A stretch of DNA of 64,000 bases from the NCBI RefSeq assembly GCF_022760175.1, contig NZ_CP094326.1:992001-1056000 (forward strand). The letters run 5' to 3'. Positions 37,418 to 47,348 of the stretch are shown here, one piece after another. The notes below the pieces were generated by a model that ran no database searches, was not told the origin of the DNA, and saw only the letters and a program-made list of their open reading frames with translations. This DNA is from Zhouia spongiae. Its GTDB lineage: Bacteria; Bacteroidota; Bacteroidia; Flavobacteriales; Flavobacteriaceae. A program made the translations under genes and the position numbers. How positions within the stretch are numbered: position 1 is the first letter of the stretch; every line of letters begins with the position of its first letter.

Positions 37418-38878
37418 TTATTTTTTAGAAATTAAATATTCTGACAATTTTTCAGACTCAAGGTTTTGGTCATATTCCGGATTTAAATCCTTGGGAACCG
37501 GAGCATTTATGTGTGCTCTCCATAAGTCTAATTTTTCATATAGTTCAGCAGCTTTCCCAGGAAATTCTGAAACCAGATCCCTCGCCTCCGACACATCTTC
37601 TTCGATGTTGTATAATTCCATTGCATCATCTTCAAAATAATGATGCAGTTTCCACTTCCCGTCTATAATGACCGATCCGGGACGGGTTCTGAATAAAGGG
37701 TCTCTCCCCCGATCTGTAACCGGATTATAAGCTTCTAAGTAAATAGGGAAGTGAAAATACAACGCCCGGGTTTCAATTGCCCTCCCTTTTAGTAAAGGCA
37801 TCAATGAAACACCATCCAGGTTCTGTTCAGGCCTTTTTGCACGGGTTAGCTCCATTAAAGTAGGAAAGATATCAAGGTTCACGATTGCCGTTTCACATTT
37901 CGAATCAGGGGTTATCACTCCCTTCCATTTGAAAATATAAGGAACACGTATCCCCCCTTCGTAATAAGATCCCTTTCCTGCCCTCAAAGGATCTTGATAG
38001 CTTATATCCCTGATTCCTCCGTTATCTGAAGTAAATATGACCAATGTATGATCGTCAAGCCCTGTACGTTTTAAAAACGACAACAGCTTTCCTATATTGG
38101 TATCGACTGTCTCGACCATTCCGGCATACCTGGCATTAAACTGCCCTTCATTTCCCTCCTTTTGCGCATATTTATCTTCCAGTCGCCTGAAAGTTTGCAA
38201 CGGCGTATGAACCGCATAGTAAGGTAAATACAGAAAGAACGGCTCTCCGTTCGTTTCTTCCATAAACTTAATGGCTTCATCAGTCAATCTATCGGTAAGA
38301 TTTTCTCCCTCACTTTCAGCCTGAAGGTTTTTCAGGTTATAGGGAGAAAAATATCCGGATTTTCCCGGGTTTCCCCTTTCACCACCTCCTATATTAATAT
38401 CAAAACCCTGTGTTGTCGGATCTTCCCCTAAATGCCATTTTCCAAACGTCCCCGTTCTGTACCCGGCAGTTTTCAGCATTTCGGCTATAGTGATTACGGA
38501 ATCGTGTAAAACAGTAGTATTCGGGGTCGGAACTATTCTTCGCAATTTAGTATTTCCTCTGTCCGAATTCGCAACCGTATACATACCATGTCTCGGAGTA
38601 TTTTGCCCGCTCATCAGACAAGCACGGCTCGGGGCACAGTTAGAAGCACCCGCATAGCCATTAGTAAAGGTCATGCCCTCCAATGCCAGCCGGTTGATAT
38701 TGGGTGTCTCATAAAACGTACTGCCAAACACCTCCGTATCGCTCCAGCCCAGATCATCTACGTTAATGTAGATAATGTTGGGAAGTTCTGTTCCCTTTTG
38801 CTCCCTGCCTCTCTGGCAGGAATTCAATAAAAACAATACCGGTATGACTAAAAAATATATGGAGAAGTATTTATACAT
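37418..38878 (-). CDS. Sulfatase, lipoprotein (second of a tandem pair)
   Basis: 486 residues from the ATG at 38878; an in-frame TTG lies 4 codons upstream. Lipobox LLNSC (Cys21). Formylglycine site CAPSR with C81, followed by ACLMSG; metal ligands VDD; VIFTSDNGG is the second signature. It is a distinct subfamily from its neighbour, so the two probably act on different sulfate positions of one polymer. They appear to form an operon. Confidence 0.92.
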   Translation of the reverse strand: MYKYFSIYFLVIPVLFLLNSCQRGREQKGTELPNIIYINVDDLGWSDTEVFGSTFYETPNINRLALEGMTFTNGYAGASNCAPSRACLMSGQNTPRHGMYTVANSDRGNTKLRRIVPTPNTTVLHDSVITIAEMLKTAGYRTGTFGKWHLGEDPTTQGFDINIGGGERGNPGKSGYFSPYNLKNLQAESEGENLTDRLTDEAIKFMEETNGEPFFLYLPYYAVHTPLQTFRRLEDKYAQKEGNEGQFNARYAGMVETVDTNIGKLLSFLKRTGLDDHTLVIFTSDNGGIRDISYQDPLRAGKGSYYEGGIRVPYIFKWKGVITPDSKCETAIVNLDIFPTLMELTRAKRPEQNLDGVSLMPLLKGRAIETRALYFHFPIYLEAYNPVTDRGRDPLFRTRPGSVIIDGKWKLHHYFEDDAMELYNIEEDVSEARDLVSEFPGKAAELYEKLDLWRAHINAPVPKDLNPEYDQNLESEKLSEYLISKK

Positions 38879-38890
38879 CGCAGCTTTCAA

Positions 38891-39440
38891 AAATTATATG
38901 AACCCCGGAAAGTTACGCAAAAACCAGATCAGTAATCTTTTAACCCGCACAGTTTTTCCTACGGAAGAAACTTTTGTTATAAGACTACGCTCCCTTTATT
39001 TTTAAAGGATCAGGATAAAGGAAACAATATAAAGTATGTAAGTTCTTTTTCAAACCCACAGAACAACAACAATTACAGCATTCAAAAAAAACATAAAATA
39101 CAGTATTACAAATAATTAACACATAAATTCTACAACAAACAAGTAAATATTAAAAAAAATCATATCTTTAATAACCCTGTCAGTACACAACAATTTTTAA
39201 CAAGTAAAAGCTTGATAATTGAAATAAAATAAAAAGTATTATGTAAAGACTAACTCCCCCCTTATTATAGTCTTTAATACGTGTTTCAGCAAGCCATCAT
39301 AAGAGTCAATAATAGTTTCTATAATCATTTAACAGGAAAAAGTAATCTCTCTCCTATATGGAGAACTATAGATGCGAAGGATGAAACATATAGAATTAAG
39401 TTTTGGATTAAGAATAATTCCATAACCCGGGTATTAAACA
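38891..39440. other. Intergenic region between sulfatase operon and sulfatase fragment
   Basis: Very AT-rich, about 550 bp, with no recognised gene or clear promoter box. It separates the minus-strand sulfatases from the plus-strand sulfatase remnant. An isolated 63-codon plus frame (39281-39472) has no features of a real gene. Confidence 0.5.
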
Positions 39441-39447
39441 AGCCTGA

Positions 39448-39894
39448 TATAAAACCATTAAAGAACTCATAAAAAAAGTTGGCGATATGACCTATAAAGT
39501 ACACATCAACGGGTTTAACAATTTAGACTACTGGACAGGTAAGGCTGATGAATCTGCCAGAAACTATTTCTTCTACTATTATGAGTCTGGACTGACTGCA
39601 ATGCGTGTCGGGCCATGGAAAATGCACTTTGCAACCAAAGAGCGTTATTTCGACGATATGGTAGTACACACCATGCCGAGGCTATTTAACCTCAGAAAGG
39701 ATCCGTTTGAGCATTACGACGATATTACAGGGTTCCATTTAATCATGAACAAGTCATGGGTTTTTCAACCAGCCATCGGATTATTAAATGAGCATTTATC
39801 AACATTTAAAAATTTCCCTCCAAGACAGGCATCAGCTTCGTTAGACATTAACAAGGCCATAGATGCTATCTTAAAATCAGATACGCGTCAATAA
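39448..39894 (+). pseudogene. C-terminal fragment of an arylsulfatase
   Basis: The frame opens after a stop at 39445-39447 and encodes about 148 residues; the first ATG is at 39487. Blocks GDMTYKVHINGFNNLDYWTGK, YYYESGLTAMRVGPWKMHF and LFNLRKDPFEHYDD are the C-terminal subdomain of sulfatases. The catalytic N-terminal two-thirds with CxPSR is absent upstream. It is a remnant of a third sulfatase, unrelated in frame to the pair on the other strand. Confidence 0.75.
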
Positions 39895-39972
39895 CTAGAT
39901 AATAAAAAAAGATTTTTGTACGAATCAGAAGCCTTTTTATAAAACCAAAATGATAAATCAAACACAGATGTA

Positions 39973-40782
39973 ATGACAAATGAATTAAAGAAACTGTTAT
40001 CTATATTCTTTTTTTTATCTGGAGTATCTTACACTTATGCGCAAGATCGTAATGCGTCTTCCGCCGATGAATTAGCCAAGAAATTACAAAATCCCGTAGC
40101 AAGTCTTATAAGTGTCCCCTTTCAAGGCAACATGGATTTTGGTGTAGGCCCTGAAGACGGAACACGATTTACCCTGAATATACAACCTGTAATACCTATA
40201 AGCATAAGCGAAAAGTGGAACCTGATCGGGCGGGCAATTGTTCCGTTCATCTCTCAATCGGATGTATTTGGAAATAGCGGAAATCAAACCGGGCTTAGCG
40301 ATGCAGTGATCAGTAGTTTTTTTTCACCTAAAGAAGCAACAAAAGGAGGAATCATTTGGGGAGCCGGTCCGGTACTATTAGCCCCCACAGCAACAGATGA
40401 TTTGCTCGGGACTAAAAAATTTGGGGTAGGTCCAACAGGAGTTATCCTTAAACAAGTTGGAGGGTACACCGTTGGAGCCTTAGTGAATCATATTTGGTCT
40501 GTAGCCGGTAACGAAGACAGACCTGACGTAAACGCTACCTTTTTACAGCCGTTTATCGCACATAATTTTTCCGGAGGCTATGCCTTGGCTTTAAACACAG
40601 AATTTACTCAAAACTGGGAAGCAGACTCTTCATCAGGGACCGTGCATCTTGTAGGATCTAAAGTAATATCCTTAGGGTCACAATTAGCTCAGGTTTTACT
40701 TGGTCCAAGAGTTCATTACGGCAACGGTAATTCTGCAGGTTGGGGAATAAGAGGAGGCATCGTATTGTTGTTTCCAAAATAA
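39973..40782 (+). CDS. Outer-membrane transporter-like beta-barrel protein
   Basis: 269 residues with a signal peptide cleaving after TYAQ. The mature protein has alternating beta strands and a repeated glycine-rich pattern (NMDFGVGPEDGTRFTLNIQPVIP; IIWGAGPVLLAPTATD; GWGIRGGIVLLFPK ending). It belongs to the neuromedin-U-like/transporter barrel group often annotated only as transporter. The function is unknown. It lies 25 bp upstream of the amidohydrolase gene, likely cotranscribed. Confidence 0.72.
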   Translation: MTNELKKLLSIFFFLSGVSYTYAQDRNASSADELAKKLQNPVASLISVPFQGNMDFGVGPEDGTRFTLNIQPVIPISISEKWNLIGRAIVPFISQSDVFGNSGNQTGLSDAVISSFFSPKEATKGGIIWGAGPVLLAPTATDDLLGTKKFGVGPTGVILKQVGGYTVGALVNHIWSVAGNEDRPDVNATFLQPFIAHNFSGGYALALNTEFTQNWEADSSSGTVHLVGSKVISLGSQLAQVLLGPRVHYGNGNSAGWGIRGGIVLLFPK

Positions 40783-40807
40783 AGTTAATAATCGAAAAAA
40801 TCACATT

Positions 40808-42520
40808 ATGAGAATCATATATTTATGCATCGTTCTCGGCATTATTTCCTGTGCCAAAACGAATAAAGAAACTACTCAATTAGATAGCGTATATTTTAAC
40901 GGGGACATACTTACCATGGAAGGAGATCAACCCACTTATATAGAAGCTATCGGGATAAAAGATGGAAAAATAACCATTACAGGATCAAAAAAAGAGGTAA
41001 TGAGCATGGTTAACGATTCAACCATACAAAAAGACCTAAAAGGACAAACCCTATTGCCTGCCTTTCTGGACGGACATGGTCATTTTTATAATGTAGGATT
41101 TACTGCTCAGGTAGCTAATCTACTTCCACCGCCAGATGGTCCGGGTCATAATTTTGAAACAATTACAAATACTTTAACCCAATGGAAAGACAGCCAAGAC
41201 GGAAAATATTTCATCGATAAATTCGGTTGGATAGTAGGTAACGGATACGACGACTCCCAATTAAAAGAGAAAGAGCACCCCAAAAGCACTGATCTCGATA
41301 AAGTAAGTAGCGAAATTCCCATAGTAATCATACACCAATCAGGACACCTTGGGGTTATCAATTCGAAGGCTATGGAAATATTAGGAATTACAAAATCCAC
41401 GCCTGACCCTACGGGGGGATCCCTTAGAAAAGATAAAAATGGCAACCCGAATGGAGTACTTGAAGAGAATGCGTTATTTGGAGTGTTATTTCCAATTCTG
41501 GGTAAAGCTGATGAAGAATTTGAAGCTAAATGCATTCAGAAGGGACAGGAAGAATATGCCAAAAATGGTTACATGACTGCTCAAGACGGAAGAAGCTCTA
41601 CAGAACAAATGGCTGCTTTTAAAAAAGGAGCGGACAAAGGAATGTTCTACATTGATGTTGTTTCTTACCCTGACATCACCTTAGGAACTGAAAATGTAAC
41701 TGATGATTACTACAATAAAGACCATCAATACAAAAATCATTATAGAATTGGCGGTATAAAATTAACTTTAGATGGATCTCCTCAAGGAAAAACAGCATGG
41801 TTAACGCAGCATTATCATGTGCCGCCACAGGGACAAAACGAAGATTATAAAGGCTATCCGGTAATGGAGGACTCTTTAGCTATTAAATATGTAAAAGAGG
41901 CATTTCAAAACAAATGGCAAATTTTATGTCATACAAACGGTGATGCTGCTATTGATCAATATCTAATGGCAGTAAAAGCTGCTGAAGAAACTTATGGATA
42001 TGACGATCATAGAACAGTGCTAATTCACGGGCAAACTTTACGGAAGGATCAAATCCCGGAACTGGTCGATCTGGAAATTATGCCATCACTATTTCCTATG
42101 CATACATTTTATTGGGGCGATTGGCATGCCGAGTCTGTCCTTGGCCATCCCAGAGCAGATTATATCTCTCCATGCAGGGACGTCATTGATGCCGGCCTAA
42201 AAATAACATCTCACCATGATGCACCGGTTACTTTCCCTAATTCAATGAGAGTTCTGGATGCCACAGTAAACAGAGTTACACGAAGCGGAGTGGTACTAGG
42301 ACCTGAACAACGTATTTCACCATATGAAGGACTAAAGACCTTAACCGATTGGGCTGCGTATCAATATTTTGAAGAAGGCAGAAAAGGAACACTAACCAAA
42401 GGAAAATTGGCAGATTTCGTAATTCTTGATAAAAACCCTTTGAAAATAGATCCGTTAACCATCAAAGATGTTTCTATAATTGAATCTATTAAAGAAGGTA
42501 ATACCGTCTATAAAAAATAA
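40808..42520 (+). CDS. Amidohydrolase (YtcJ-like), lipoprotein
   Basis: 570 residues. Lipoprotein signal with C16 in LGIISCAK. The metal-dependent hydrolase fold of amidohydrolase family 3: a DGHGHFYNVG motif near residue 90, a late THHDAPV-type segment (SHHDAPVTFP) and the C-terminal KGKLADFVILDKNP. Relatives include N-substituted formamide deformylase and YtcJ; the substrate is unknown. It follows the barrel protein gene by 25 bp. Confidence 0.88.
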   Translation: MRIIYLCIVLGIISCAKTNKETTQLDSVYFNGDILTMEGDQPTYIEAIGIKDGKITITGSKKEVMSMVNDSTIQKDLKGQTLLPAFLDGHGHFYNVGFTAQVANLLPPPDGPGHNFETITNTLTQWKDSQDGKYFIDKFGWIVGNGYDDSQLKEKEHPKSTDLDKVSSEIPIVIIHQSGHLGVINSKAMEILGITKSTPDPTGGSLRKDKNGNPNGVLEENALFGVLFPILGKADEEFEAKCIQKGQEEYAKNGYMTAQDGRSSTEQMAAFKKGADKGMFYIDVVSYPDITLGTENVTDDYYNKDHQYKNHYRIGGIKLTLDGSPQGKTAWLTQHYHVPPQGQNEDYKGYPVMEDSLAIKYVKEAFQNKWQILCHTNGDAAIDQYLMAVKAAEETYGYDDHRTVLIHGQTLRKDQIPELVDLEIMPSLFPMHTFYWGDWHAESVLGHPRADYISPCRDVIDAGLKITSHHDAPVTFPNSMRVLDATVNRVTRSGVVLGPEQRISPYEGLKTLTDWAAYQYFEEGRKGTLTKGKLADFVILDKNPLKIDPLTIKDVSIIESIKEGNTVYKK

Positions 42521-42578
42521 AATTATTACTCGATATTATTTTTTCACATGATTAACCGATTTATAAAAAAACAATCAC

Positions 42579-43232
42579 ATGAAGTCAAAACTTTTAATTC
42601 TAATTGCACTGGTAATATGCGCTTGTGGTAGTAACACATCTATTACAGGGGCCTGGACAAACAAGGAAAAAATTGAATCTAAAAACTATAACAGTGTTTT
42701 TATAGCTGTTTTAAGCTCAAATACAGCTGCCAAAATACTATTAGAAGATCAATTAGGTTACGATGCTCAACAAGCAGGGATTAAGGTTATTAAGTCACAT
42801 AACACTTTTCGATCAACATTCACTAAAGAAAACAAGCCTTCCAAAGAAGATTTATTATCTGTTATTAAAGGCACAAACTCTGAAACTATCTTTACCGTAG
42901 TACTTAAAGATAAAGAAAGTGAGACGAGATACGTGCCAGGTACAACAAATTATGCTATGGGATATACTCCACTGGGATATTATAATTATTATGGCAATTT
43001 CTGGGGATATTACAATACGATCTATCCTTATGCGTACGATCCAGGATATTATACCACTGATAAAATATACTATCTGGAGAGCAATTTATACGATGCCAAC
43101 ACCGAAGAATTATTATGGTCAGCACAATCCAAAACATACAACCCCTCTGATCTGGATAGTTTTGTCGAAAGCTATACCAAAGTTATCATGAAGGAGCTGG
43201 TAAAAGACGGTATTTTTAAATCGAACAAATAA
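42579..43232 (+). CDS. Lipoprotein of unknown function
   Basis: 217 residues. Lipobox VICAC (Cys15 or Cys16), then a polar domain with a Gly/Tyr-rich middle (GYYNYYGNFWGYYN). It has general similarity to small DUF4136-like lipoproteins (ends ESYTKVIMKELVKDG), not certain. It follows the amidohydrolase gene by 58 bp and precedes the broken DUF481 gene. Confidence 0.72.
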   Translation: MKSKLLILIALVICACGSNTSITGAWTNKEKIESKNYNSVFIAVLSSNTAAKILLEDQLGYDAQQAGIKVIKSHNTFRSTFTKENKPSKEDLLSVIKGTNSETIFTVVLKDKESETRYVPGTTNYAMGYTPLGYYNYYGNFWGYYNTIYPYAYDPGYYTTDKIYYLESNLYDANTEELLWSAQSKTYNPSDLDSFVESYTKVIMKELVKDGIFKSNK

Positions 43233-43243
43233 TTCCTTGCAAT

Positions 43244-44308
43244 ATGCTAAACAGCGACATTAGAGCTATGATGTTTTCCTTACCAAATTCAGGCAAAGTC
43301 AAACTCATTGTGGCACTATTGTGTCTGTTTACTTATGGTGTCCACGGACAAAATGATACTATAACACTTAAAAACAAGGACAGGTTGATTGGCGAGATCA
43401 AATAAATGTCTAAAGGAGTCCTTACCATCGAAACCGACTACAGCGACGATGATTTCAAAGTAAAGTGGATCGAAATAGAAAAAATTATAAGCACACAGGA
43501 CTTTTTAGTTACACTTAAAAACGGGAACCGGATTAAGGCCTCTGAAATAAATCACAAAGAAAATTCTGATGAAATTATCTTAAAAGAAGATAATTTTGCA
43601 ACTACTGTCATCAAAGTAGATGATATTGTATTTATTCGACAGATAAAAAAGGACTTTATATCTCGTTTAGATGCTTCGCTATCTTTTGGATTTAATTTTA
43701 CGAAATCCAAAAACCTCAAACAACTAACAGTCAGAAGCACCCTTGGCTACACCACCAATTTCTGGAGTCTTGACGGATCTTATAATTCCGTGAGAAATAA
43801 TCAGGATCAATCTGATGAAATTCACCGGACAGATGCCAATGTTTCATTCAACTATTTTTTAAAAAAAGATCGTTTTGTATTGTTTTCATCCGAATTCTTA
43901 ACTAATAACGAACAACCGTTAGATCTGAGATTAACACACAAAGCCGGATATGGTAAATACATTATTCACAATAACAGAATGTATCTGGGCACCGGCGGAG
44001 GCATTGCATCGAACAATGAAAATTACTTCAACAATGCTGACGACAGGAAAAGTGGCGAATTGTTCGGGCTGATCGAAGTAAACATGTTTGATTACGAAAA
44101 CATCAGCCTTCTCTCTAACCTGACAATTTATCCCAGTTTGACTGAGAAAAAAAGGTGGAGAACTAACTTTAAAATCGACTTGAAATATGACTTACTACTG
44201 GACTTCTTTATTAAACTGGGACTCACCTACAATTATGATAACAAGCCTGTTGAAGGAGCTGCTTACGACGATTATATATTGCAAACCACTTTCGGCTGGG
44301 AGTTATAA
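43244..44308 (+). pseudogene. DUF481-family outer-membrane protein interrupted by an in-frame stop
   Basis: The ATG at 43244 starts a signal peptide (KLIVALLCLFTYGVHGQ) and NDTITLKNKDRLIGEIK; codon 54 is TAA (43403-43405); the next codon is ATG and the frame continues unbroken for 300 residues with KVKWIEIEKI and a DUF481 beta-barrel (DASLSFGFNFTKSKN; LLDFFIKLGLTYNYDNKP). The split separates the export signal from the barrel, so without readthrough the barrel could not be exported. Seen directly: one stop codon in an otherwise intact gene. A sequencing error is possible. Confidence 0.78.
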
Positions 44309-44492
44309 TTTCGGCACAGCCTCTCCATAAATACACTCCACAGAAATTTCCAATCAACCAGCCCCCTAAAAACCCTTGCACAGATCCTCTTTTCGGTCTA
44401 TGACGACACCTTTAAAATTTAAACAGGAAAAAACCTGTATTATGACATGGAATTAGTAACTTGGAATCTGATTTTTCTTAAAAAACATCATT

Positions 44493-45626
44493 ATGGGAAT
44501 TTTTGACGAGATAAAGAACAAGCTTAAGCATGAGTTTATAGATATCATCGAATGGTTAGATAATACCAACGATGTCATTGTCTACCGTTTTGAACGGTAT
44601 CAGAATGAGATAAAGAACGGAGCCAAACTTATTGTCAGGGAAGGGCAAATGGCCGTTTTTATAAATGAAGGCCGGCTGGCAGATGTTTTTAATCCTGGAA
44701 CCCATACCCTAAATACCGAAAACCTCCCGATACTGGCTACCCTTAAAGGATGGAAATATGGATTTAATAGCCCTTTTAAAGCAGAAGTATATTTTGTAAA
44801 CACCCGTATTTTTACTGAAGAAAAATGGGGAACCAAAAACCCGATAACACTTAGCGATGATCGGTTTGGACTATTCGAGATTCGGGCATTCGGCACTTAC
44901 ACTTTCCGCATTGCCGATCCGGGCAAATTTATTATAGACATTGTGGGTACCGACGGTCATTTTACCAATTACGAAATAAACGAACATCTAAAAAGCCTGA
45001 TTGCTACACGATTTACAGATACTGTCGGAGAAGCCGGACTACCCATAGAACTCTACGCAGCCAACACTTCAGAACTGTCGGAAGCCTGCCGGGAAGTAAT
45101 GAAACCCGAATTTGCAAGGGTAGGTATCGAACTGGAAAAATTCTATATAGAGAATGTTTCGATGCCGGAGGAGCTTAAAAAAGAGATTTTTGAGTACAGC
45201 CGCCTCGATAAATTAGACCTGTCCAAACTCACCCAATTCAAGGCTGCCAAAGCTATGGAAGAAGCGGCCAGGAATGAGGGAGGTACTGCCGGTGCCGGTA
45301 TGGGAATGGGAATGGGCTTTGTATTGGCACAGCAAATGGCACAGCAAATGGGCTCCATACAGACCACACAACCCCAGTCAACCGCAAACACCCCGGTAAT
45401 GCCACCTCCCATCCCCACAGCCATACAATATTTCTACGCTGTAAACGGACAACAATCCGCACCGGTGAGCTTTGAGACCTTACAGGCGTTGTTTGCAAAC
45501 CGCACCATCAATAAAGACTCTCTAGTATGGAAGCAGGGATTGGAAAACTGGAAACCCCTCAGAGAGATTGAAGAGTTAAAATCCTTTTTAGGAGGTCATA
45601 CCCCTCCTCCGTTACCTGCCGAATAA
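44493..45626 (+). CDS. SPFH-domain protein with C-terminal GYF_2 domain (YdjI-like)
   Basis: 377 residues. The N-terminal two-thirds is an SPFH/virion-core-like domain (YRFERYQNEIKNGAKLIVREGQMAVFINEGRLADVFNPG), then a Gly/Met-rich linker (AGAGMGMGMGFVLAQQMAQQMG, about 265-290) and a C-terminal GYF_2-like domain (about 307-370, WKQGLENWKPL). B. subtilis YdjI-type proteins take part in membrane-stress response with PspA. The next gene encodes a zinc-ribbon protein, a pairing seen in ydjG-ydjI. Confidence 0.85.
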   Translation: MGIFDEIKNKLKHEFIDIIEWLDNTNDVIVYRFERYQNEIKNGAKLIVREGQMAVFINEGRLADVFNPGTHTLNTENLPILATLKGWKYGFNSPFKAEVYFVNTRIFTEEKWGTKNPITLSDDRFGLFEIRAFGTYTFRIADPGKFIIDIVGTDGHFTNYEINEHLKSLIATRFTDTVGEAGLPIELYAANTSELSEACREVMKPEFARVGIELEKFYIENVSMPEELKKEIFEYSRLDKLDLSKLTQFKAAKAMEEAARNEGGTAGAGMGMGMGFVLAQQMAQQMGSIQTTQPQSTANTPVMPPPIPTAIQYFYAVNGQQSAPVSFETLQALFANRTINKDSLVWKQGLENWKPLREIEELKSFLGGHTPPPLPAE

Positions 45627-45657
45627 AAAGAACCTAAAAGCAGATCAGACAGAACCC

Positions 45658-46743
45658 ATGCAGGAAAAGACTGTAAAGAAATCTGAAACCAAAAAATCAT
45701 GTGCCAATTGCGGTGCCGAACTTAAATACAAACCCGGCTCTCAACAATTGCTTTGCGAATATTGCGGGTATGAAGAATTTATAGAACAAGACAAAACCAG
45801 TTTTGAAGAACTGGAATTAAAACACTACCTCAGACTGGTTGGAGAAAAAGCACATGCCGATACCATCACCCTTCTGCACTGCAAAAACTGCGGAGCCAAC
45901 CAGCATGTGGAAGAAAACTATAAATCCCTGAGCTGTGTGTATTGTGGCGAACCCCTGATCCTGGAAGACATCCATGAAGAAGGGTGGATACTCCCGGGAG
46001 CCATTATTCCATTTGCATTAGATCAGACAAAAGCCCGTCAGATCTTCAGAAAATGGGTAAAAGGAATCTGGTTTGCTCCCAACAAACTAAAACGGGCTTC
46101 ACTCGATATCGAATCCCTGCACGGCCTGTACCTGCCTTGCTGGACATTTGATTGCAACCTGAAATCGGACTACCAGGGAATGCGTGGCGACTATTATTAC
46201 GAAACGCAACGCTATAAAACAGCCGAAGGTACCAAAACCCGACAAGTACGCAAAACAAGGTGGCGGCATACCTCGGGTAGTGTCAGTGGTTTTATAGACG
46301 ACATCCTTATCAATGCTTCCCTTAAAAAAAGACGCGAAGTACCGGCAAATATAGCACACTGGAATTTAAAAGATCTGCAACCCTTTAATACTAAATACCT
46401 GTCCGGTTTTATAACCGAAAAATATACCATTTCCCTGAAAGACGGACATCATTTGTCTTTTCAGAAAGCGAAAGAAACGGCCTATCAGTGGATTCGAAAT
46501 GATATCGGCGGTGATACACAACGCATCAACCATGCCGACATCCGTCTAAGCAATGAAACTTTCAAACATATCTTATTACCGATCTATATAAGCAATTATA
46601 AATATAACGGAAAAGAATACCACTTTTACATCAATGGCCAAACCGGACAAATCAGCGGAAAACATCCGGTATCATTCTGGAAAATATTCTTTTTAATAAC
46701 AGGCATAATACTCCTGATAGCCATTATTGGCTATTTCAGTTAA
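45658..46743 (+). CDS. Zinc-ribbon membrane protein (YdjG-like)
   Basis: 361 residues. Two N-terminal zinc ribbons (CANCGAEL...CEYCGYEEF, about 16-42; CKNCGANQ...CVYCGEPL) and a C-terminal membrane helix (IFFLITGIILLIAIIGYF). The central domain is of the same kind as proteins annotated as TFIIB-zinc-finger/primosomal-factor-like. It lies 31 bp after the SPFH gene and probably works with it at the membrane. No DNA-replication role is implied by the old name. Confidence 0.8.
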   Translation: MQEKTVKKSETKKSCANCGAELKYKPGSQQLLCEYCGYEEFIEQDKTSFEELELKHYLRLVGEKAHADTITLLHCKNCGANQHVEENYKSLSCVYCGEPLILEDIHEEGWILPGAIIPFALDQTKARQIFRKWVKGIWFAPNKLKRASLDIESLHGLYLPCWTFDCNLKSDYQGMRGDYYYETQRYKTAEGTKTRQVRKTRWRHTSGSVSGFIDDILINASLKKRREVPANIAHWNLKDLQPFNTKYLSGFITEKYTISLKDGHHLSFQKAKETAYQWIRNDIGGDTQRINHADIRLSNETFKHILLPIYISNYKYNGKEYHFYINGQTGQISGKHPVSFWKIFFLITGIILLIAIIGYFS

Positions 46744-46929
46744 TTTGAAGAAAGTTGACATGATTACCTTGTTTGCCTTCATATAAGTAATTGAACATAG
46801 AAAACACCCCGAAGACAGTCGGGGCACTACATGTTTTAGCTCGTATGTTTGCTTATTGTTTTTTAGTGGAACTCATGAAATATTTGGGCATAAAAAAAGC
46901 TCCCTGATTATGGACAAGGAGCAACCCAA
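46744..46929 (-). terminator. Intergenic stretch with a minus-strand terminator-like hairpin
   Basis: The minus strand of about 46892-46926 reads GCTCC, a 14-base loop, GGAGC and then a run of seven T. That is a plausible end for a minus-strand transcript arriving from the tracrRNA side. A second stem CCCCGA/TCGGGG lies at about 46812-46829. No gene is seen in this stretch. Confidence 0.45.
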
Positions 46930-47103
46930 ATGTTTTACTTACAAGATATTAATGATTCAAATGGTGTTCGTGAAACATTTACAAATAAAAACGAGGCAAA
47001 CTTGCGAATGCCCCGTAGTAAATGTTTTCACAACGGAATAATCCTTATTGTGAAACCGACAGAGAAGGTTCAGCGAATACCAATAAAAATAGATGTAACA
47101 TGA
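46930..47103 (+). CDS. Possible small protein upstream of the CRISPR locus
   Basis: 57-codon open frame, ATG to TGA, starting MFYLQDINDSNGVRETF and ending PIKIDVT. The amino-acid composition is protein-like, but there is no recognised domain, no clear promoter and the length is small enough to arise by chance. It lies between the YdjG-like gene and the tracrRNA. It may be a remnant. Confidence 0.3.
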   Translation: MFYLQDINDSNGVRETFTNKNEANLRMPRSKCFHNGIILIVKPTEKVQRIPIKIDVT

Positions 47104-47245
47104 GCTAATTGCTTCAACAACCATACTATGGAAAACCGTAAAATGAAGAACAGAATTTTATCTATCTTTAGGATTTAACCGAAATTTCTTATGTTTATAG
47201 AAATTCTTCTTTTGAAAAGAAATCGGTATATACATACTCAATTAT

Positions 47246-47335
47246 AAAAAATAACGACTACCGAGGCAGTCGTTTAGAATTTTCTGCGGCTTTTAAGCCT
47301 TGTTGTGAATTGTCTTTCAGAGATACTAAGGTATA
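47246..47335 (-). ncRNA. tracrRNA of the type II-C CRISPR system
   Basis: The minus strand carries, 5' to 3': an anti-repeat (47320-47302, starting CTGAAAG and ending AATTCACAAC) that pairs with the first 18 nt of the crRNA repeat with one bulged base; a small hairpin GGCTT-TT-AAGCC (plus 47288-47299); then a 10-bp terminator stem (plus 47253-47274, one G-U pair) followed by six T on the minus strand (47246-47251). This is the standard layout of a II-C tracrRNA. The 5' end is not known; its promoter must overlap the cas9 start region. Confidence 0.85.
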
Positions 47336-47348
47336 ATAAAAATATAAT

